Made by a program: the position numbers and the translations under genes. From Nematostella vectensis (taxonomy: Eukaryota; Cnidaria; Anthozoa; Actiniaria; Edwardsiidae), in the NCBI RefSeq assembly GCF_932526225.1, contig NC_064040.1:7661181-7725180 (forward strand): DNA of 64,000 nucleotides, in the 5' to 3' direction. Positions 27,301-36,199 of the stretch are shown piece by piece. The notes under the pieces were generated by a model. The model made no database searches, was not told the DNA's origin, and was given only the letters and a program-made list of their open reading frames with translations. Each line of letters opens with the position of its first letter. Position 1 is the stretch's first letter.

Positions 27301-30300
27301 TAAGACTTTTTTCCTTTATTGTCTAAAATAATGAGTTCTTAGGACTATAGCAACAGCTATTTGACAACAATTTTCACACAATTTCTGCACAGCTTGCCAT
27401 ATCACAAGTAGGCAAGGTGGCCGAGATAAGAAAAAGGGAATCACCTCATTACCTGATAATGCCATCTGTGCATCCACAGAAGATGTACTTCTCACTGACT
27501 GCAATACACTGAGCTTTAGAAGCCTGGAAAGTAAGTATAAAGAAACGTTATTTTGGGGACTCTGCACCCATAGAAACATGGGCATCTCCAAAGAAGGTGA
27601 CAAATGACCATTGAATTCGCGAAGGGCCAATTAGAAAAATGAAGAACTAGCTTGCTACACTAAAACAGGGTGAAGAAACATTGGTAGATACAAAAATGGG
27701 GCAGAAATTTGCCAAAACTGGGGTAGATGTACCATTAAGACGTATTTGACAGACACAAGAAGAAGCTGTTAGATGTAAAGCGCCACAATTTTGAGTGGCA
27801 GCCAATTTCCGACTGTTTTCCAGGCTTACTACTGGAATTTTTTTTTGACAGAAGTGTAACAAGGATTTGCTGGGGAGAGAAGGGGAGGGCGCACAGGCCA
27901 CACAATATGAAATGTGATGGGGTGTGCACACATCTCTGGTATCCATCCCTGGCTGAGGGGCAAAAAAATGGCAAGTTTTCCCAAAATAAGGTCTGGTTAA
28001 CTTCGTAAGCTTGAATTTTTTGCATAGAGGCCCCTTATGTTATGTAAACCAACATACAAAAAAGTATTTTGTTCTAATGGATTCGTCTTCGAGATTTAAG
28101 GCTTGAAGTGCAATTTTCAAATGTCCAAAGTTTGAATTTTCCTCGTTTTTAGGGAGAAGTCAGGCTCTGATCAGAAATTAAGCCAGCTTTTCTCGCTAAT
28201 ATCTAAATTATATATCTTCTAGATTTCTTTAAAATTTGGAATTAAAAATTATTAATTTAAAATTATCTTGAGCTTATATATTGAGAATTGGATACTTTCA
28301 TGCCATTTTTTGCTCTTTCTCCCTAGCTAGTCATCCATCTTTTTGACACTCACCCTAAGCTCCACCCACTTGTCCAGAACCCTCTTCGCGCCAAAAGAGC
28401 ACAGCATGCCAGAGTTAGTCACGCAGTAGGTGTAGTCAGAATTCTCACCAGTCCCACAAGCCACGTCACAGAAAGCATTGTTTCGTAGCTCACCAAGAAG
28501 GGCTGATCTCCCCATGATTGGCAGCGTTTTGTTGTGCTATAAATAAAAACAAAGAGCATAATATCGTAATCTTGTTTTAGGTCTCAAAGTGATAATAAAA
28601 TGTATCCCATTATGATAATACCTTTGATTTATTGGTTTCTGTATCAAAGTACCAGAACTTGACATGACGAATACCACAAGTGACAAAAAAGTTTGCTGTT
28701 TCAGAGAAGCAGATTGCAAAAACCTGTAGAAGGAAGTGTTGTGTGTTAGAAGAAGAATGCTGGTCATGCTTGGTTTGTACAGGCTATTCACAGGCCTGTT
28801 AAACTGAATCTGCAAGATGCTTGTGGACCATATGGTGGACCATAATTCTTTGATGACAAAGGAAAGCATGGCCATATGTTGCTACTTGCTACACTAATTT
28901 ATTAATCATAAATTATAAATCGACACAAGGTTGAAGAGTGTGTTGTACACCTCTGTGAAACAGAGTAGTTGCCCTGATGCTTAAAGTGTTAGCCCTACCT
29001 CTTTTTTGCCCCAACAAAAGGATAACGTTCAAAACGTCACAGTGTTTTTGTCTAAACCAAGGCTATGCAGAACATCTAGTTTTTCAACAGTTTGTCTGTA
29101 GGCTTTTCTAGTTTTATACAGTAATAATTTGACCAATTTTAATTACCTTTGTAGATACTTTATTACAAGCAGCTTTCGAGCCATCCTGAAAAATGCAAGA
29201 AAGACAAGATGAAGGGTCTGGATTCATATTGTTTTTTATTTTATTTCAATTACATTAAAAGTACAATGTACATCACCTTCCAGTTCCATATGTTGATAAG
29301 CATATCATGTTGGTAACCAACGGATACCAGGTACTTAAGATTGGGAGAGAAGGCCTGTATACAAAAAAAAGTTATATTCAGACAAATAAATTTAGGAAGC
29401 TAATGCCTTCGTAAGAGATGAAGGCATAGAAGATGCCACGGGCAGCCACCAAACCAATCATGTCTGACCATGGAGCACAGCTTAGATCGACCATAGATCA
29501 TCGATGCGATGTCATTATTCTATCACTTACCACACATGCCACCCCATGTTTATGGCCCTTCGCCATCTCGGACACCTGTGGATTGGTGGGGTCTTCCATA
29601 CTCCATACACGGACTGAGGGAAGGTGACCACTCTGGAACACACGAAATTAAACATAAGAGGTTATAGCATCTGGGAAGAAGCATTCTGCTTTAAGCTATG
29701 AGATGAGCTATGTTAAGAGTCTGGTGTTAATTTTTCTACACACCTCACCAGTTGCCAAGTACTTTCCATCTCTGGAGAATGCAACTGCCGTAATTGTTTT
29801 CCTGAAAATAAAAATCATTATGGCATATAAAACTCAGGCAAAACAATCTGGTGGTCTTGCATTCTCTTCTTCTTCCTTGCAACTTTTACTAGGTCAAGGA
29901 AGGTCAGTAAAAATTTTACTTAGTACTGTATAAAGCATGAAAAGGAGAATAATCGCCCATCCTACCCACCCTTTTATTATCTCACCCTTCACCAGGTGCC
30001 ATAGTACTATAACTTCCTCTTAACCAACAGCTTGGATGAACTATTGTGAGAGTGTGAAATGGACTTGATTTTATTATGTGTTTGTGTAAGTCATAAAGAG
30101 TGTGTGTGTTTCTAATTTTGGTAAGCCTGTGTTAAATTTACGTAGATGTCATGCCTTTATTTGTAAAGTGTCTAGACATGTGCGATTCCTGCCTGTTTTG
30201 GAATGGATTCAGTTCTGTCCCAATGTCGTGCTGCAAGGTTTTGTGATGTTCTTCTCCCTTTCTCCCCAAAAGCTGGAGTCATTCTGATTTGAATTAGTGT

Positions 30301-32741
30301 TCTAAACCCGGTAGTTACACTACATCATAATGAAACAATTATATTTTTGTTAGCAAGATTGAACTATTTTTGGCTACTCCCTAACAATTATGGGAGAAAC
30401 AAATAACAATATTGGATGCAGAGGATAATGCTCAATTACTTACTTTGATGTGTTATGGATAAATTTCTGTTTATTTTTGCGTGGATTGAACAGGACAACA
30501 ATACACCTGGAAGGTATAGGATAATACAGGAAATTAATAAAACTGCATTGAGCAATCTAACATTAACAATGTAATAAAAATCAGGAAGTCATACTATAAT
30601 TATAAGTTTAAAAAAACATGTCTTTAACAGAACTAAATCAAAATCCAGTGAAATGCTTAAATGTTTAAATTTGTACAAATTACTTTTCTGGGCCATTAAT
30701 AAAAAGAAACCTTAATTTTTATTTTTCATAACTCAGAAATTTAATGTTGTTCTGGTTTGCTCTGTATGAGATTATGGTACCAAGATTATGGTGAGTCTAA
30801 GTGCAGGTTCATAAGGTAATCTAAATCAATCATTATCTTAACAAGAAGAAGTGTAGAGATTATTCCAGCTTTCTTGATCATTTTCGTATTTTATTTAATA
30901 TCAAAATATAATCTTACCCAGGAAATCTGCATATAAGTACAGTGCATGCAGTGTGCTATTGAAATCTATTCAACTAAAGACAGTTTAATTTATTATAAAA
31001 ATAGCTCATTCATGACCACATGGCTTAATTGTGTTACATGAAACAATTAATAACATTTAAAGGCTAGAGGCAAATGATAATACTATCCACAGCACCTAGC
31101 ATACATCATGACAATGAAGAGATACAAATGACAACGTTGTAAAGAGGCTTTGAAGCCAGATGGGAGAGCTGTTTGGGATCAGGACTGTTTTTTGCTAAAC
31201 TTTGTTTTTCTTCTTCACACTTTTTAAAAGTAAACAAACAATCAAATATATTTCTAAACTCCTAGACAACTAATACTTTAAGGTTTATCAAATGTACTTA
31301 CAAACACTAATATTAACATTAGGGCTGACTGAGAATGTATTACAATGATGTATATAAGAAATGTAAAAAGGCTAATTGTGTGTTAGGTATGATCAACCTT
31401 ACTGTATTTAGCATAAGAAACAACCCAGGCATATATTGAATCAATATTGGGACAGACACTGAAAATACTTAAGGAGTCAAGGAAGGGATTTCTTTAATAA
31501 AGGCAAAGTAGTATACAAGTATAAGCTTTTAATTCATGTCAGGGGGAATAAACAAACAGGAAATATACACCTAACGGGTATAAATGGCTTTCTAATTGAA
31601 TTATTCACGGAAAATTAGCGCTCGAATTAAACATCAAATTGATGTTGATGGTTTCTGTCAGGAAAGAATTCTAATTAAAGCGTTTTGCTTCAAGCAATTA
31701 AATAACTTGCGTATTATCAACAAAACTGTAGGAGGTAGTCGGTAGGTAGTCTGTCAGAAGTATTAAACAAATAAATTTTAAAAAAATGGGGCAAGGAAAA
31801 AATATTAAGCCTTTAAAGTTGATGATGTCTGGTAGATTTTACATGAAATTAAACGCTCCGTTTGATCTCGTTACCAAGGTTTTATATGGTCTTTCGAATA
31901 ACGCATTTGAGAAAATAAATAATTTATACTGACTCAACCTGCGGTCTAAATCAAGATATCACAACATCCTAACGCAATGGAGCCATTCTCACAAATAGAA
32001 CACGCTTTTTGGAGCCGTCTGAGCTTTTCTATGAACTTTGGTGGACTATGTATATACTATAAAATATGTCTAGAGTTTCAGATTAGCCTTATTACCGCAC
32101 TGTCTATTCTAACCTTGAACGATCAAGATCACCTCGTCCATCATGTAATCATAAACAAAGCTCAATTTGAACAACCAATGTAGTAATGCCAAGAGAGAAA
32201 TTAGCCACCGTCCCAAGATGGTTTTCGAAATTCTTCAAACTGCGAGAAAGGGCAAAACCATATGCAGTAGGGGAAGTAATTCTGTTCAAATAAAACGATT
32301 GTTCAATGGACGTGAAATTAGTTTGAAAAAACAATTTTTACTCTAAGCTCAATATGGAAATGTTTATATATTTTAAGGTTATATTTTAAAGATGGCTAAG
32401 TATCAACTTTAAAAACCTCCGGAAAATCGCTTACTGGCTTCATATCAACTCACCCCGCAGGATAAGCTATGATTCCGTTGACTGGATTACAGGCCATAGA
32501 GGCATTCGTCGCTGCTGTTATTCCGAGAACTTTCTCCAAGGTTATCTACATTTTGAGAGAAAAAAAATAATAATAAACTCATCACTATTTCCCAATCATC
32601 GACTGAGCAAGCCAAAACGCTCATTCAACTTACCCGCTCTGTGATGGCTCTCAAGTCTCGCTGGCTATTAGCTTTTCGAATCACCAGTTTTCTAGTAGGA
32701 GGAGGCACTCTTCCTCCTTTTGACCCAAACATGGAATGCAT
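56..32741 (-). CDS. WDR62/MAPKBP1: WDR62/MAPKBP1-family WD40 scaffold gene (3' end beyond window)
   Basis: This is a spliced gene of at least 38 recognised exons, single-copy here for the vertebrate pair WDR62 and MAPKBP1. Those proteins are large WD40 scaffolds that bind JNK-pathway kinases and act in the cytoplasm and at spindle poles. The exons translate to a tandem pair of WD40 propellers that follow the order of human WDR62, with landmark stretches such as [27 protein letters not shown] and SVSGDGCIFIW, followed by a long low-complexity tail. The start was taken at the ATG at 32741 (MHSMFGSKG), but the frame is open a little further upstream. Nearly every intron follows GT-AG, and phases close for exons 1-14, 15-30, 31-32 and 35-38. 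The gene shares an upstream region with PDCD2 and continues past position 1. Introns are crowded with tandem arrays. The family call is firm; the tail exon joins are less so. Confidence 0.93.
931..1026 (-). repeat. 15-bp donor-bearing array at the end of exon 37
   Basis: Seven 15-bp units lie directly after exon 37. Each carries GCG or GCT followed by GTAGGT, so each is a donor candidate. The exon frame (phase 0) stays open through all seven, adding five residues per unit of the type VGAIA, and stops just beyond at TAG. Exon 38 also enters in phase 0, so every donor would splice in frame. Confidence 0.88.
2352..2640. repeat. Dispersed repeat, copy A
   Basis: This segment resembles 12946-13120 in direct orientation. 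Shared blocks include the AATAAACACA start, GTCATGCCAG versus GTCACGCCAG, GCTGAATAA followed by GCTTTTTG, and GAGATCGCG/GAGTTCGCG followed by AGTTTGCCA. It is a diverged interspersed element of unknown type lying in an intron. Confidence 0.6.
2866..3100 (+). repeat. Dispersed ~230-bp repeat, inverted partner of 37530-37740
   Basis: By eye it matches the reverse complement of 37530-37740 over about 220 bp at roughly 90 percent. Shared blocks include GTTTCCGTCGGACCTCCGG and AGAAAGCAGTGTGTCTATT. No coding content is seen. Confidence 0.75.
4270..5890. repeat. 106-bp minisatellite in the intron between exons 34 and 33
   Basis: About 15 tandem units of around 106 bp, with decayed copies out to about 6130. 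Every unit contains the short inverted repeat GCGTCA-6nt-TGACGC and, on the minus (gene) strand, the branch-point-like TACTAAC. Several units share a deletion (GGTTAGTGATA), showing block-wise amplification. The open frames in it are by-products of repetition. Confidence 0.95.
6605..6610 (-). terminator. AATAAA after the large exon
   Basis: A canonical polyadenylation hexamer lies on the minus strand about 140 bp past the stop codon at 6750. The surrounding DNA is AT-rich, so chance occurrence is possible. Confidence 0.35.
6750..8273 (-). CDS. Large low-complexity exon of the WDR62-like gene, possible alternative terminal exon
   Basis: This is an open frame of about 507 codons, with an acceptor probably near 8288 (CACTAG). 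The acidic start contains [16 protein letters not shown], followed by Ser/Pro/Thr/Arg-rich, mostly disordered sequence ([23 protein letters not shown]). It is placed in the WDR62-like gene by position, strand and composition, not by clear homology, and its phase does not close with exon 32. The frame ends at a stop after a hydrophobic stretch ([20 protein letters not shown]), and AATAAA lies about 140 bp beyond (6605-6610). It could therefore end a short isoform. Alternatively an internal donor could lead on to exons 34-38 and the hydrophobic end would be intronic. Confidence 0.6.
   Translation of the reverse strand: MSHCHLQHPREIPLNVSVSRGSAPFDLQASRDQDLLIQTEEVKFEEVEELPEEDVKESIIYLPNSQDNMDIETARSGAALATPPPDTRLIAGPPRSAQVELTSCSRRAREIHASRDFHWNSDLPRTTRAALMSDSRRSRECNASIVTTRAPVILERDFPGNLGLPRTTQAAPTSGLAFAHASPPTRVSRNAPSRTASTLDKDLDFIDSPVATPERVQNATLLAHCHTDQRRFQNACVPRAPSFTQNGSSLPGVYRFEGGENARGYTTTCLDCMDVSPERVNAINSHGKALYSDMETLQKFPFMFLYDKSAGEIINLPQITHKEVNCRVVNSAVPDNVSPDKPDPPQLMIHNDNLHLTSDLIPSITPPEIPMCKPSASTCKDIVAKPSIFYPIRLEDSAMPDNRAGGRAIDQSPHQSSSFSLHIDGLTVSSQQSLSQKPSTTIGLDSPSNHDLKVTVLDIFGKNVEFLIQKQKYGVTRIRGKKVGFGVLLLFTAALLIFYDLFTLKYT
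8417..8742. repeat. GAT/ATC-rich simple array abutting the exon 32 donor
   Basis: Degenerate GAT/GGT trinucleotide repeat. On the gene strand it begins right at the exon 32 donor and fills the 5' half of that intron. Methionine-rich plus-strand frames here are artefacts of the repeat. Confidence 0.85.
8743..14593 (-). CDS. WDR62/MAPKBP1: WDR62-like exons 27-32: linker after the propellers
   Basis: Exons: 14523-14593, 13292-13347, 12831-12901, 10495-10578, 9301-9382 and 8743-8824. Exon 27 starts [14 protein letters not shown]. Exon 29 contains [10 protein letters not shown] and exon 30 ends PSGRWAQ. Both match the human WDR62 stretch that reads LPLWAKRLL and then PHGRWAE, so the identity is good. 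Exon 31 gives [12 protein letters not shown] and ALMNS. Exon 32 gives an acidic [14 protein letters not shown]. Exon 30 ends in phase 0, but exon 31 needs an incoming phase of 2, so a small exon between 9383 and 10494 is probably missing. The exon 32 donor (GTAATC) is weak. Confidence 0.75.
10600..12300. repeat. 84/96-bp minisatellite upstream of exon 30
   Basis: About 20 units of 84 bp, with 96-bp variants that carry an extra 12 bp; both are multiples of three. On the gene strand each unit contains a pyrimidine tract ending CTGTTTTTCAG, i.e. a 3' splice-site look-alike. The last partial unit ends about 20 bp upstream of the real exon 30 acceptor (TTCTAG at 10579). The long arginine/serine/leucine frames in it are repeat-derived. 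Confidence 0.95.
12946..13120. repeat. Dispersed repeat, copy B
   Basis: Diverged copy of the segment at 2352-2640, in the same orientation, in the intron between exons 28 and 29. Nearby (12505-12800) are several GCGAAA/TCGCGAAA-type motifs typical of another low-copy interspersed element. Confidence 0.55.
13137..13277. mobile_element. Short CAGGGGCGGATC-type inverted-repeat element
   Basis: Starts with CAGGGGCGGATCTAG and ends near CCTGGATCCGTTACTG, i.e. partly complementary ends about 140 bp apart with a G-rich interior (18-base G run). The same start motif recurs at about 40772. It is a probable non-autonomous element; the class is not determined. Confidence 0.4.
14064..14479. mobile_element. 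hAT-like MITE in intron 27
   Basis: The left end reads TAGGGGCCGTCCACACTAA and the right end is its imperfect complement (TTTGTGGACGACCTCTTA). Internal GTCCACACTAACACG and GTAGTGTGGAC form further inverted pairs. The length of about 416 bp without coding capacity suits a MITE. No 8-bp target duplication was recognised. Confidence 0.55.
14690..14800. repeat. ~30-bp tandem repeat just after exon 26
   Basis: About four units containing GCAGG, a G run, GATGAGGATATAGTA. It begins about 20 bp downstream of the exon 26 donor on the gene strand. Confidence 0.85.
14819..22674 (-). CDS. WDR62/MAPKBP1: WDR62-like exons 12-26: second WD40 propeller
   Basis: Exons: 22599-22674, 22184-22297, 21734-21836, 21099-21137, 20614-20680, 20370-20481, 19889-19980, 19591-19716, 19213-19286, 18549-18628, 17989-18027, 17421-17496, 16786-16897, 14991-15054 and 14819-14858. 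Recognisable blades include [12 protein letters not shown] (exon 13), [14 protein letters not shown] (14), [18 protein letters not shown] (17), [15 protein letters not shown] (19), [14 protein letters not shown] (20), ATACQDRNV (22), [14 protein letters not shown] (23), [10 protein letters not shown] (24) and RLISVSGD (25). Exon 14 ends in phase 1 while exon 15 reads open only in phase 0, so a small exon between 21137 and 21734 was probably missed. All other junctions close. Confidence 0.9.
15203..16821 (-). repeat. 36-bp minisatellite made of exon-24 end plus 5' splice site
   Basis: There are about 44 head-to-tail units of 36 bp. On the minus strand each unit encodes a 12-residue block of the form [12 protein letters not shown] in the exon-24 frame. 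Each also carries a donor of the form CAG|GTAAGA or CAG|GTAGGA. A single-base deletion near 15510 breaks the frame, and the open stretch stops at 15503; a second open frame (15264-15518) continues in the distal copies. All copies above 15520 keep GT, whereas two distal copies, near 15305 and 15385, have lost it. The array fills more than 90 percent of intron 24 as counted from the first donor. Confidence 0.95.
16786..16897 (-). CDS. WDR62/MAPKBP1: WDR62-like exon 24, whose 3' end and splice donor seed a 36-bp array
   Basis: The exon opens at an acceptor (TTTAG) and encodes [14 protein letters not shown] through a WD blade ending [11 protein letters not shown], the strand-d plus GH dipeptide that precedes the next blade. 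The first donor (CAG then GTAGGA) is at 16785. It leaves phase 1, which joins exon 25 (14991-15054) to read [15 protein letters not shown], as in human WDR62. Immediately downstream, the last 36 bases including the donor are repeated about 44 times. The exon frame stays open through the repeats down to 15503, so the exon can in principle end at any of about 36 donors. Confidence 0.88.
17703..17945. repeat. 42-bp minisatellite after exon 22
   Basis: About six 42-bp units containing GGTAGCGCGCGTCAC. It starts about 43 bp downstream of the exon 22 donor on the gene strand. The unit keeps an open minus frame ([14 protein letters not shown]), but nothing links that frame to exon 22. Confidence 0.92.
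18083..18470. mobile_element. MITE-like element with ~18-bp TIRs
   Basis: Ends near AAGGCTCGATCAAACG and CGTTTGATCGAGGCTT are inverted repeats about 385 bp apart. The interior resembles 10195-10470, with shared blocks such as GGTTGTGATCAA and GTTAAAAGTGAAT, suggesting a family with diverged copies. It lies in intron 21. Confidence 0.5.
18745..19126 (-). mobile_element. tRNA-derived SINE with target-site duplication
   Basis: Read on the minus strand, the head has a tRNA-like A-box region (GGCCTAGTGTGTTAGCG) and a perfect B box (GGTTCGAATCC, at 19050-19060). A non-tRNA body and a short tandem tail of the AAAGATTAC type follow. It is flanked by the 14-bp direct repeat GTGTCAAGTAGTAT at 18731-18744 and 19127-19140, consistent with target-primed insertion. 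It lies in intron 20. A related body segment without the tRNA head is at about 40880-41150. Confidence 0.8.
22777..27047. repeat. 4.3-kb 29-bp minisatellite in intron 11
   Basis: About 147 near-identical 29-bp units containing CTACACTACATGCTATAATA. Variants (ACTCT, ACCCT, GCCCT, a 27-bp unit, TAGACA for TATACA) recur in blocks, which indicates higher-order duplication. On the gene strand the array begins about 10 bp after the exon 11 donor and ends about 100 bp before exon 12. 29 is not a multiple of three and no open frame crosses it. Confidence 0.98.
27056..32741 (-). CDS. WDR62/MAPKBP1: WDR62-like exons 1-11: N-terminus and first WD40 propeller
   Basis: Exons: 32634-32741, 32454-32545, 30444-30506, 29744-29801, 29531-29632, 29277-29354, 29147-29185, 28622-28723, 28354-28536, 27453-27523 and 27056-27145. 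All phases close, which supports the boundaries strongly. Exon 1 gives a basic, proline-containing N-terminus. Exon 2 carries [14 protein letters not shown], aligning with the human [13 protein letters not shown] segment. Exon 4 has [15 protein letters not shown], exon 6 has [18 protein letters not shown], exon 9 has [13 protein letters not shown], and exon 10 has [12 protein letters not shown]. These are blades of the first propeller, with the typical strand-loop pattern. Exon 11 ends at a donor that is followed within about 10 bp by the 4.3-kb 29-bp array. Confidence 0.92.
30507..32453. other. Intron 2 of the WDR62-like gene
   Basis: AT-rich unique sequence. I see no coding, repeat array or RNA signal in it. 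Confidence 0.6.
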
Positions 32742-33399
32742 ATTCGTAAGAGGAAACCAAGCGACAGCACTAAAACGATCAAGAGTTGTACAACAGTTCG
32801 CCAAGCAAGTTCATCTTCGCCAAGGAAAAAAGGACGGATTCTTCGTTATGAATTATTATCAAACATAAAAAAAACGATGCTTCTATATCCATGACGATAA
32901 CTTTAGGATAAAGAAGCCATGGCGCCCGTCTGCGCTGTACTGGGGACTCAGAAGAGAAGACCACGTTTGCTGAAGCTTGTTCCAGTTAGTTTTCTCTTGT
33001 TGGCTCCTAATTCAAAACTTCGACCCGCCGCATAAATTTTAGTTTGCGCATGTTCACTTTTCCCTTTCCGGGAGTTTGACTTCCGCTAGTGCCAGGCTAC
33101 TACCGACTTTGTCTATAGTTTTATTTCACTTTTATTTATTCAAATCTTATCTTTGTAAAAAAAAAGGATAAATAAAAGGTTTGGGGCCCCTTGGATTGGA
33201 GCCCCTGGTAAATAAAAGTCGCCAAATAAACCTTCTAGTCGTATGCATAATTATACCATCATCAATACTATTTTATTAGATTTCTGTTTACCACATTTTT
33301 TTTTAACGTTTTTTATACAGTATGCTATATGATTTTGCATTCCCATGGATTTCCTGTGGTTATTCTGACCGCGCGGAGCTCTGTACGACATGTGCCAAG
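32742..33399. promoter_or_regulatory. Shared upstream region of the WDR62-like gene and PDCD2
   Basis: The two start codons face away from each other, about 660 bp apart, as in a bidirectional promoter. No clear TATA box was chosen. The PDCD2 start context (CAAGATGGCTGA) contains a YY1-like AAGATGGC. Confidence 0.5.
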
Positions 33400-35915
33400 A
33401 TGGCTGACTCAAAGGAAGAAGATGATGTTGAGCTGGGTTTTGTGGAAAAAGTCGCGAATCCTCTGCGATTGGCTAGCCCATTCTTCCCAAGCAAAGTAGG
33501 AGGGGTGCCTGCCTGGCTTGATCTCGAAAATCTACCTAGTTCAAATGGACTTCTTTGTAAAAGCTGTCAAAAACCATTGGCTTTCTTGATGCAAGTGTAC
33601 TCACCTTTTTCCGAGGGTGTCGCAAGCGAAGAAAGATGCTTTCATAGGACAGTCTTTGTCTTTTGTTGCCGTAATGGAAAATGCTATAAAAAAAACTCTA
33701 ATGACTGCTTTTTAGTCTTACGTTGTCAACTTCCTAGAAAAAATAAGTTCTACAGTTTCAATCCCCCACCAGAGATTGATGACAACGAGAATGTAACTTT
33801 GGAATCTGTTAGCTCAGAATTCAGACCGAGGAAATTTGCTTGTTTGTGCGATGTTTGTGGTTGTAGTGGTACAAAGAAATGCTCCAAGTGTAAAAGTGTG
33901 TTCTATTGTAGTCGGGATCATCAAGTTTTTGGATGGAAAACTGGCCATAAGACTGCGTGTAACCAACTTGCTGAAGGAAAGACTATTCCTAAAGAAGGTG
34001 TGATTAACTGTATTTATGAAAAAGCTAGAAAATAGCTTGTGTTGTATAGAACAATTTATCATAGTTCAGTACTATTGCTAGAGGTGGGCAAAGGGGCACA
34101 CACACGCACACATTCTCTCCCCTGACCACCCAAAGTCTATTTTTCCAGGTTTTACACCATTTGGAACTAGGTCTATGCCTGTGTACCTCTCCGCAAACCC
34201 TAGCTTTATGCCTGCAGTTTTCATGAGTGCCTTGTTTAAAACAATCCTGATGTGTTTGCATTACCAAGACGTACTACTGTCATTTCTACTAATAGGGTTT
34301 TGAGAACTAGAAAAATATTGTATTGGATAATATCTTGCTTAACCAATATGTTTCGGCTATTAAATGCAGGGATAATAATGGGAAAATACTAGTGTGTGAT
34401 AGACTGCATTTTTATATGCAGGGAAAAGACAGAATTTCTGTGTTTGGAACAATAATAACTATGATACCACTTGTAATTTCAGGTAACACACCTTTGAAAC
34501 CCAACCAAGTACTCTTCCCCGAGTTAGAAATTATTACAGAAACTGAGCCTCCAGAAGAGCAATTCGTTGAGAAAAGTGAAGAAGAAAAAATGAAAGAGTT
34601 TGAGTCCATGTCAAAAAGCCTAGGAGTAGACAGTAGCAAAGATCAAGAACTAGAAAGACTAGCAGAACTTGGAAAAGAAAAGTTTGTTGTAGATAAGATA
34701 TTCAAGAATTTCAAGAAGAGAGTTCTTAGATGTCCAGATCAGGTGAGATAACCTGCAACAAATTGCCTGCATGGGACCTATATAAAGTCTTGTTATTATA
34801 TACACCCTCCATAATTGCGAGAGTTTGCAGTAGTCGGGATGTGAAGTATAGCCTGGCTTCAAAACGTGTTCTCATTTTTTGCATAAGTTATTTTAGTTTA
34901 CATTTTCCCTAAAGGCAACAGTATGGCTGTGCTCAACAAAAATGCCTTAGAAAGAAAGCATAGATATAACAAATCTTAGTATATACAGTTTTTGCTATTT
35001 TCAAAACTCTGGCACCCAAATTTTATTTTTAGTGCAACACGGCCATGAAGGTGAACCATAACCTTAAGGCCAGAGTTGACTTGTACTGTAAGCCAGGAGA
35101 CTATTTTCACAATGTTGCATGCGCACCAAAATACCACACACTGGCAGGCCACAGCTGAAAAATGTCGTACAAAGTGGAGATTACAGACAAAAATGCTGTC
35201 AGCGCTATAGTCAAATTGGCCCTAGAGTCAAATACCCCTTTTTTGCATTTTTGATCAGCTGTGACCAGCCAGTTTGTGGCCTTTTAGATGGGCATGCAAC
35301 GTCGTGAAAACGGTCTGTTGTTTATAAGCTGATTTCCCGGTATTGGCCAACCATCTTGTATTTTATCAATTTATGTGCCATTGATATTTCATACTACATA
35401 TATTGGGATAAAAACATTTAACACTAAAGAGAGCCTATTTTCTCCCCGTAGGTGCTGCGTTATCAGAGAGGTGGAGAACCTCTCTGGGTATCTGACGAAT
35501 ATCAGCCAAGACTTGAAGATGTTCCTAAGTGTCAGTGTGGTTCAAGTCGACAGTTTGAGTTTCAGGTACCAAATCCAACTACTAAGTCCTATGGCTTTGG
35601 TTGCACATTACTTTTATTTCCAACTATGTCATTACTGAAAGGTTCATATCTTTCAAACAACATATCCTGTATTTGCTAGTCTGTAGCTCTATGGCTCATG
35701 TTAGGACAATTCCTCATGTTTCCATTTCGCAGATAATGCCACAGCTTCTCAACTATCTCAAAGTAGACTCTGTAGAAGCAAGTATGGACTGGGGAACCAT
35801 TGTAATCTTCACCTGTAGTACCAGCTGTGATGAAGGACATCCGTACCATCAAGAGTTTGCCTGGAAACAGGACTTTACAGACACTGGTTTGCCAGGAAAT
35901 GCACTGATTCAATAA
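33400..35915 (+). CDS. PDCD2: Programmed cell death protein 2 (MYND zinc-finger, ribosome-assembly factor)
   Basis: Four exons at 33400-33997, 34483-34742, 35452-35565 and 35733-35915 join with closed phases to a 384-residue protein (human PDCD2 is about 344). The family acts as a dedicated chaperone for ribosomal protein uS5 during small-subunit assembly. The N-terminal PDCD2 region reads ELGFVEK and FPSKVGGVPAWLDLENLP. The MYND finger lies at about residues 147-186 (CDVCGCSGTKKCSKCK, then YCSRDHQ and GHKTAC) with all Cys/His ligands present. An acidic linker in exon 2 follows, then the C-terminal domain with VLRYQRGGEPLW, CQCGSSRQFEFQ, MPQLLNYL and WGTIVIFTC. The ATG at 33400 was preferred over an upstream in-frame one at 33322 because it begins MADSKEEDD, as in the family, and has a good context. 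Confidence 0.95.
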
Positions 35916-36186
35916 GGCAACCAAATAGTAGCACACAGAAAGTACATATAGGCTTCCTTTATAGACTTTGTGGATCATGGGCTTATACAGCTTGAAATCA
36001 AGCCTTCCTGATACATTATGAACAGCTAGATTCGATTTTTTGTTGGGAGAGTCAATAGCACAGCCCAGTTAGGAGAGTCAATAGCCCATTATGTCCACCA
36101 AACAAACAGACTAAGGAAGTATAAATACCATGCTAGCCTTAGTTGTGGACAAATTACATGTGCATACCAGCATTGTTGAACCTTAG

Positions 36187-36192
36187 AATAAA
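36187..36192 (+). terminator. PDCD2: PDCD2 polyadenylation signal
   Basis: AATAAA lies about 270 bp after the stop codon on the coding strand. It is the first good hexamer in the 3' flank. Confidence 0.55.
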
Positions 36193-36199
36193 CTTTCAT

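Noticed and set aside
33814-34267. Minus-strand frames opposite PDCD2
   Set aside because: Shadows of the PDCD2 exon and intron with no independent support.
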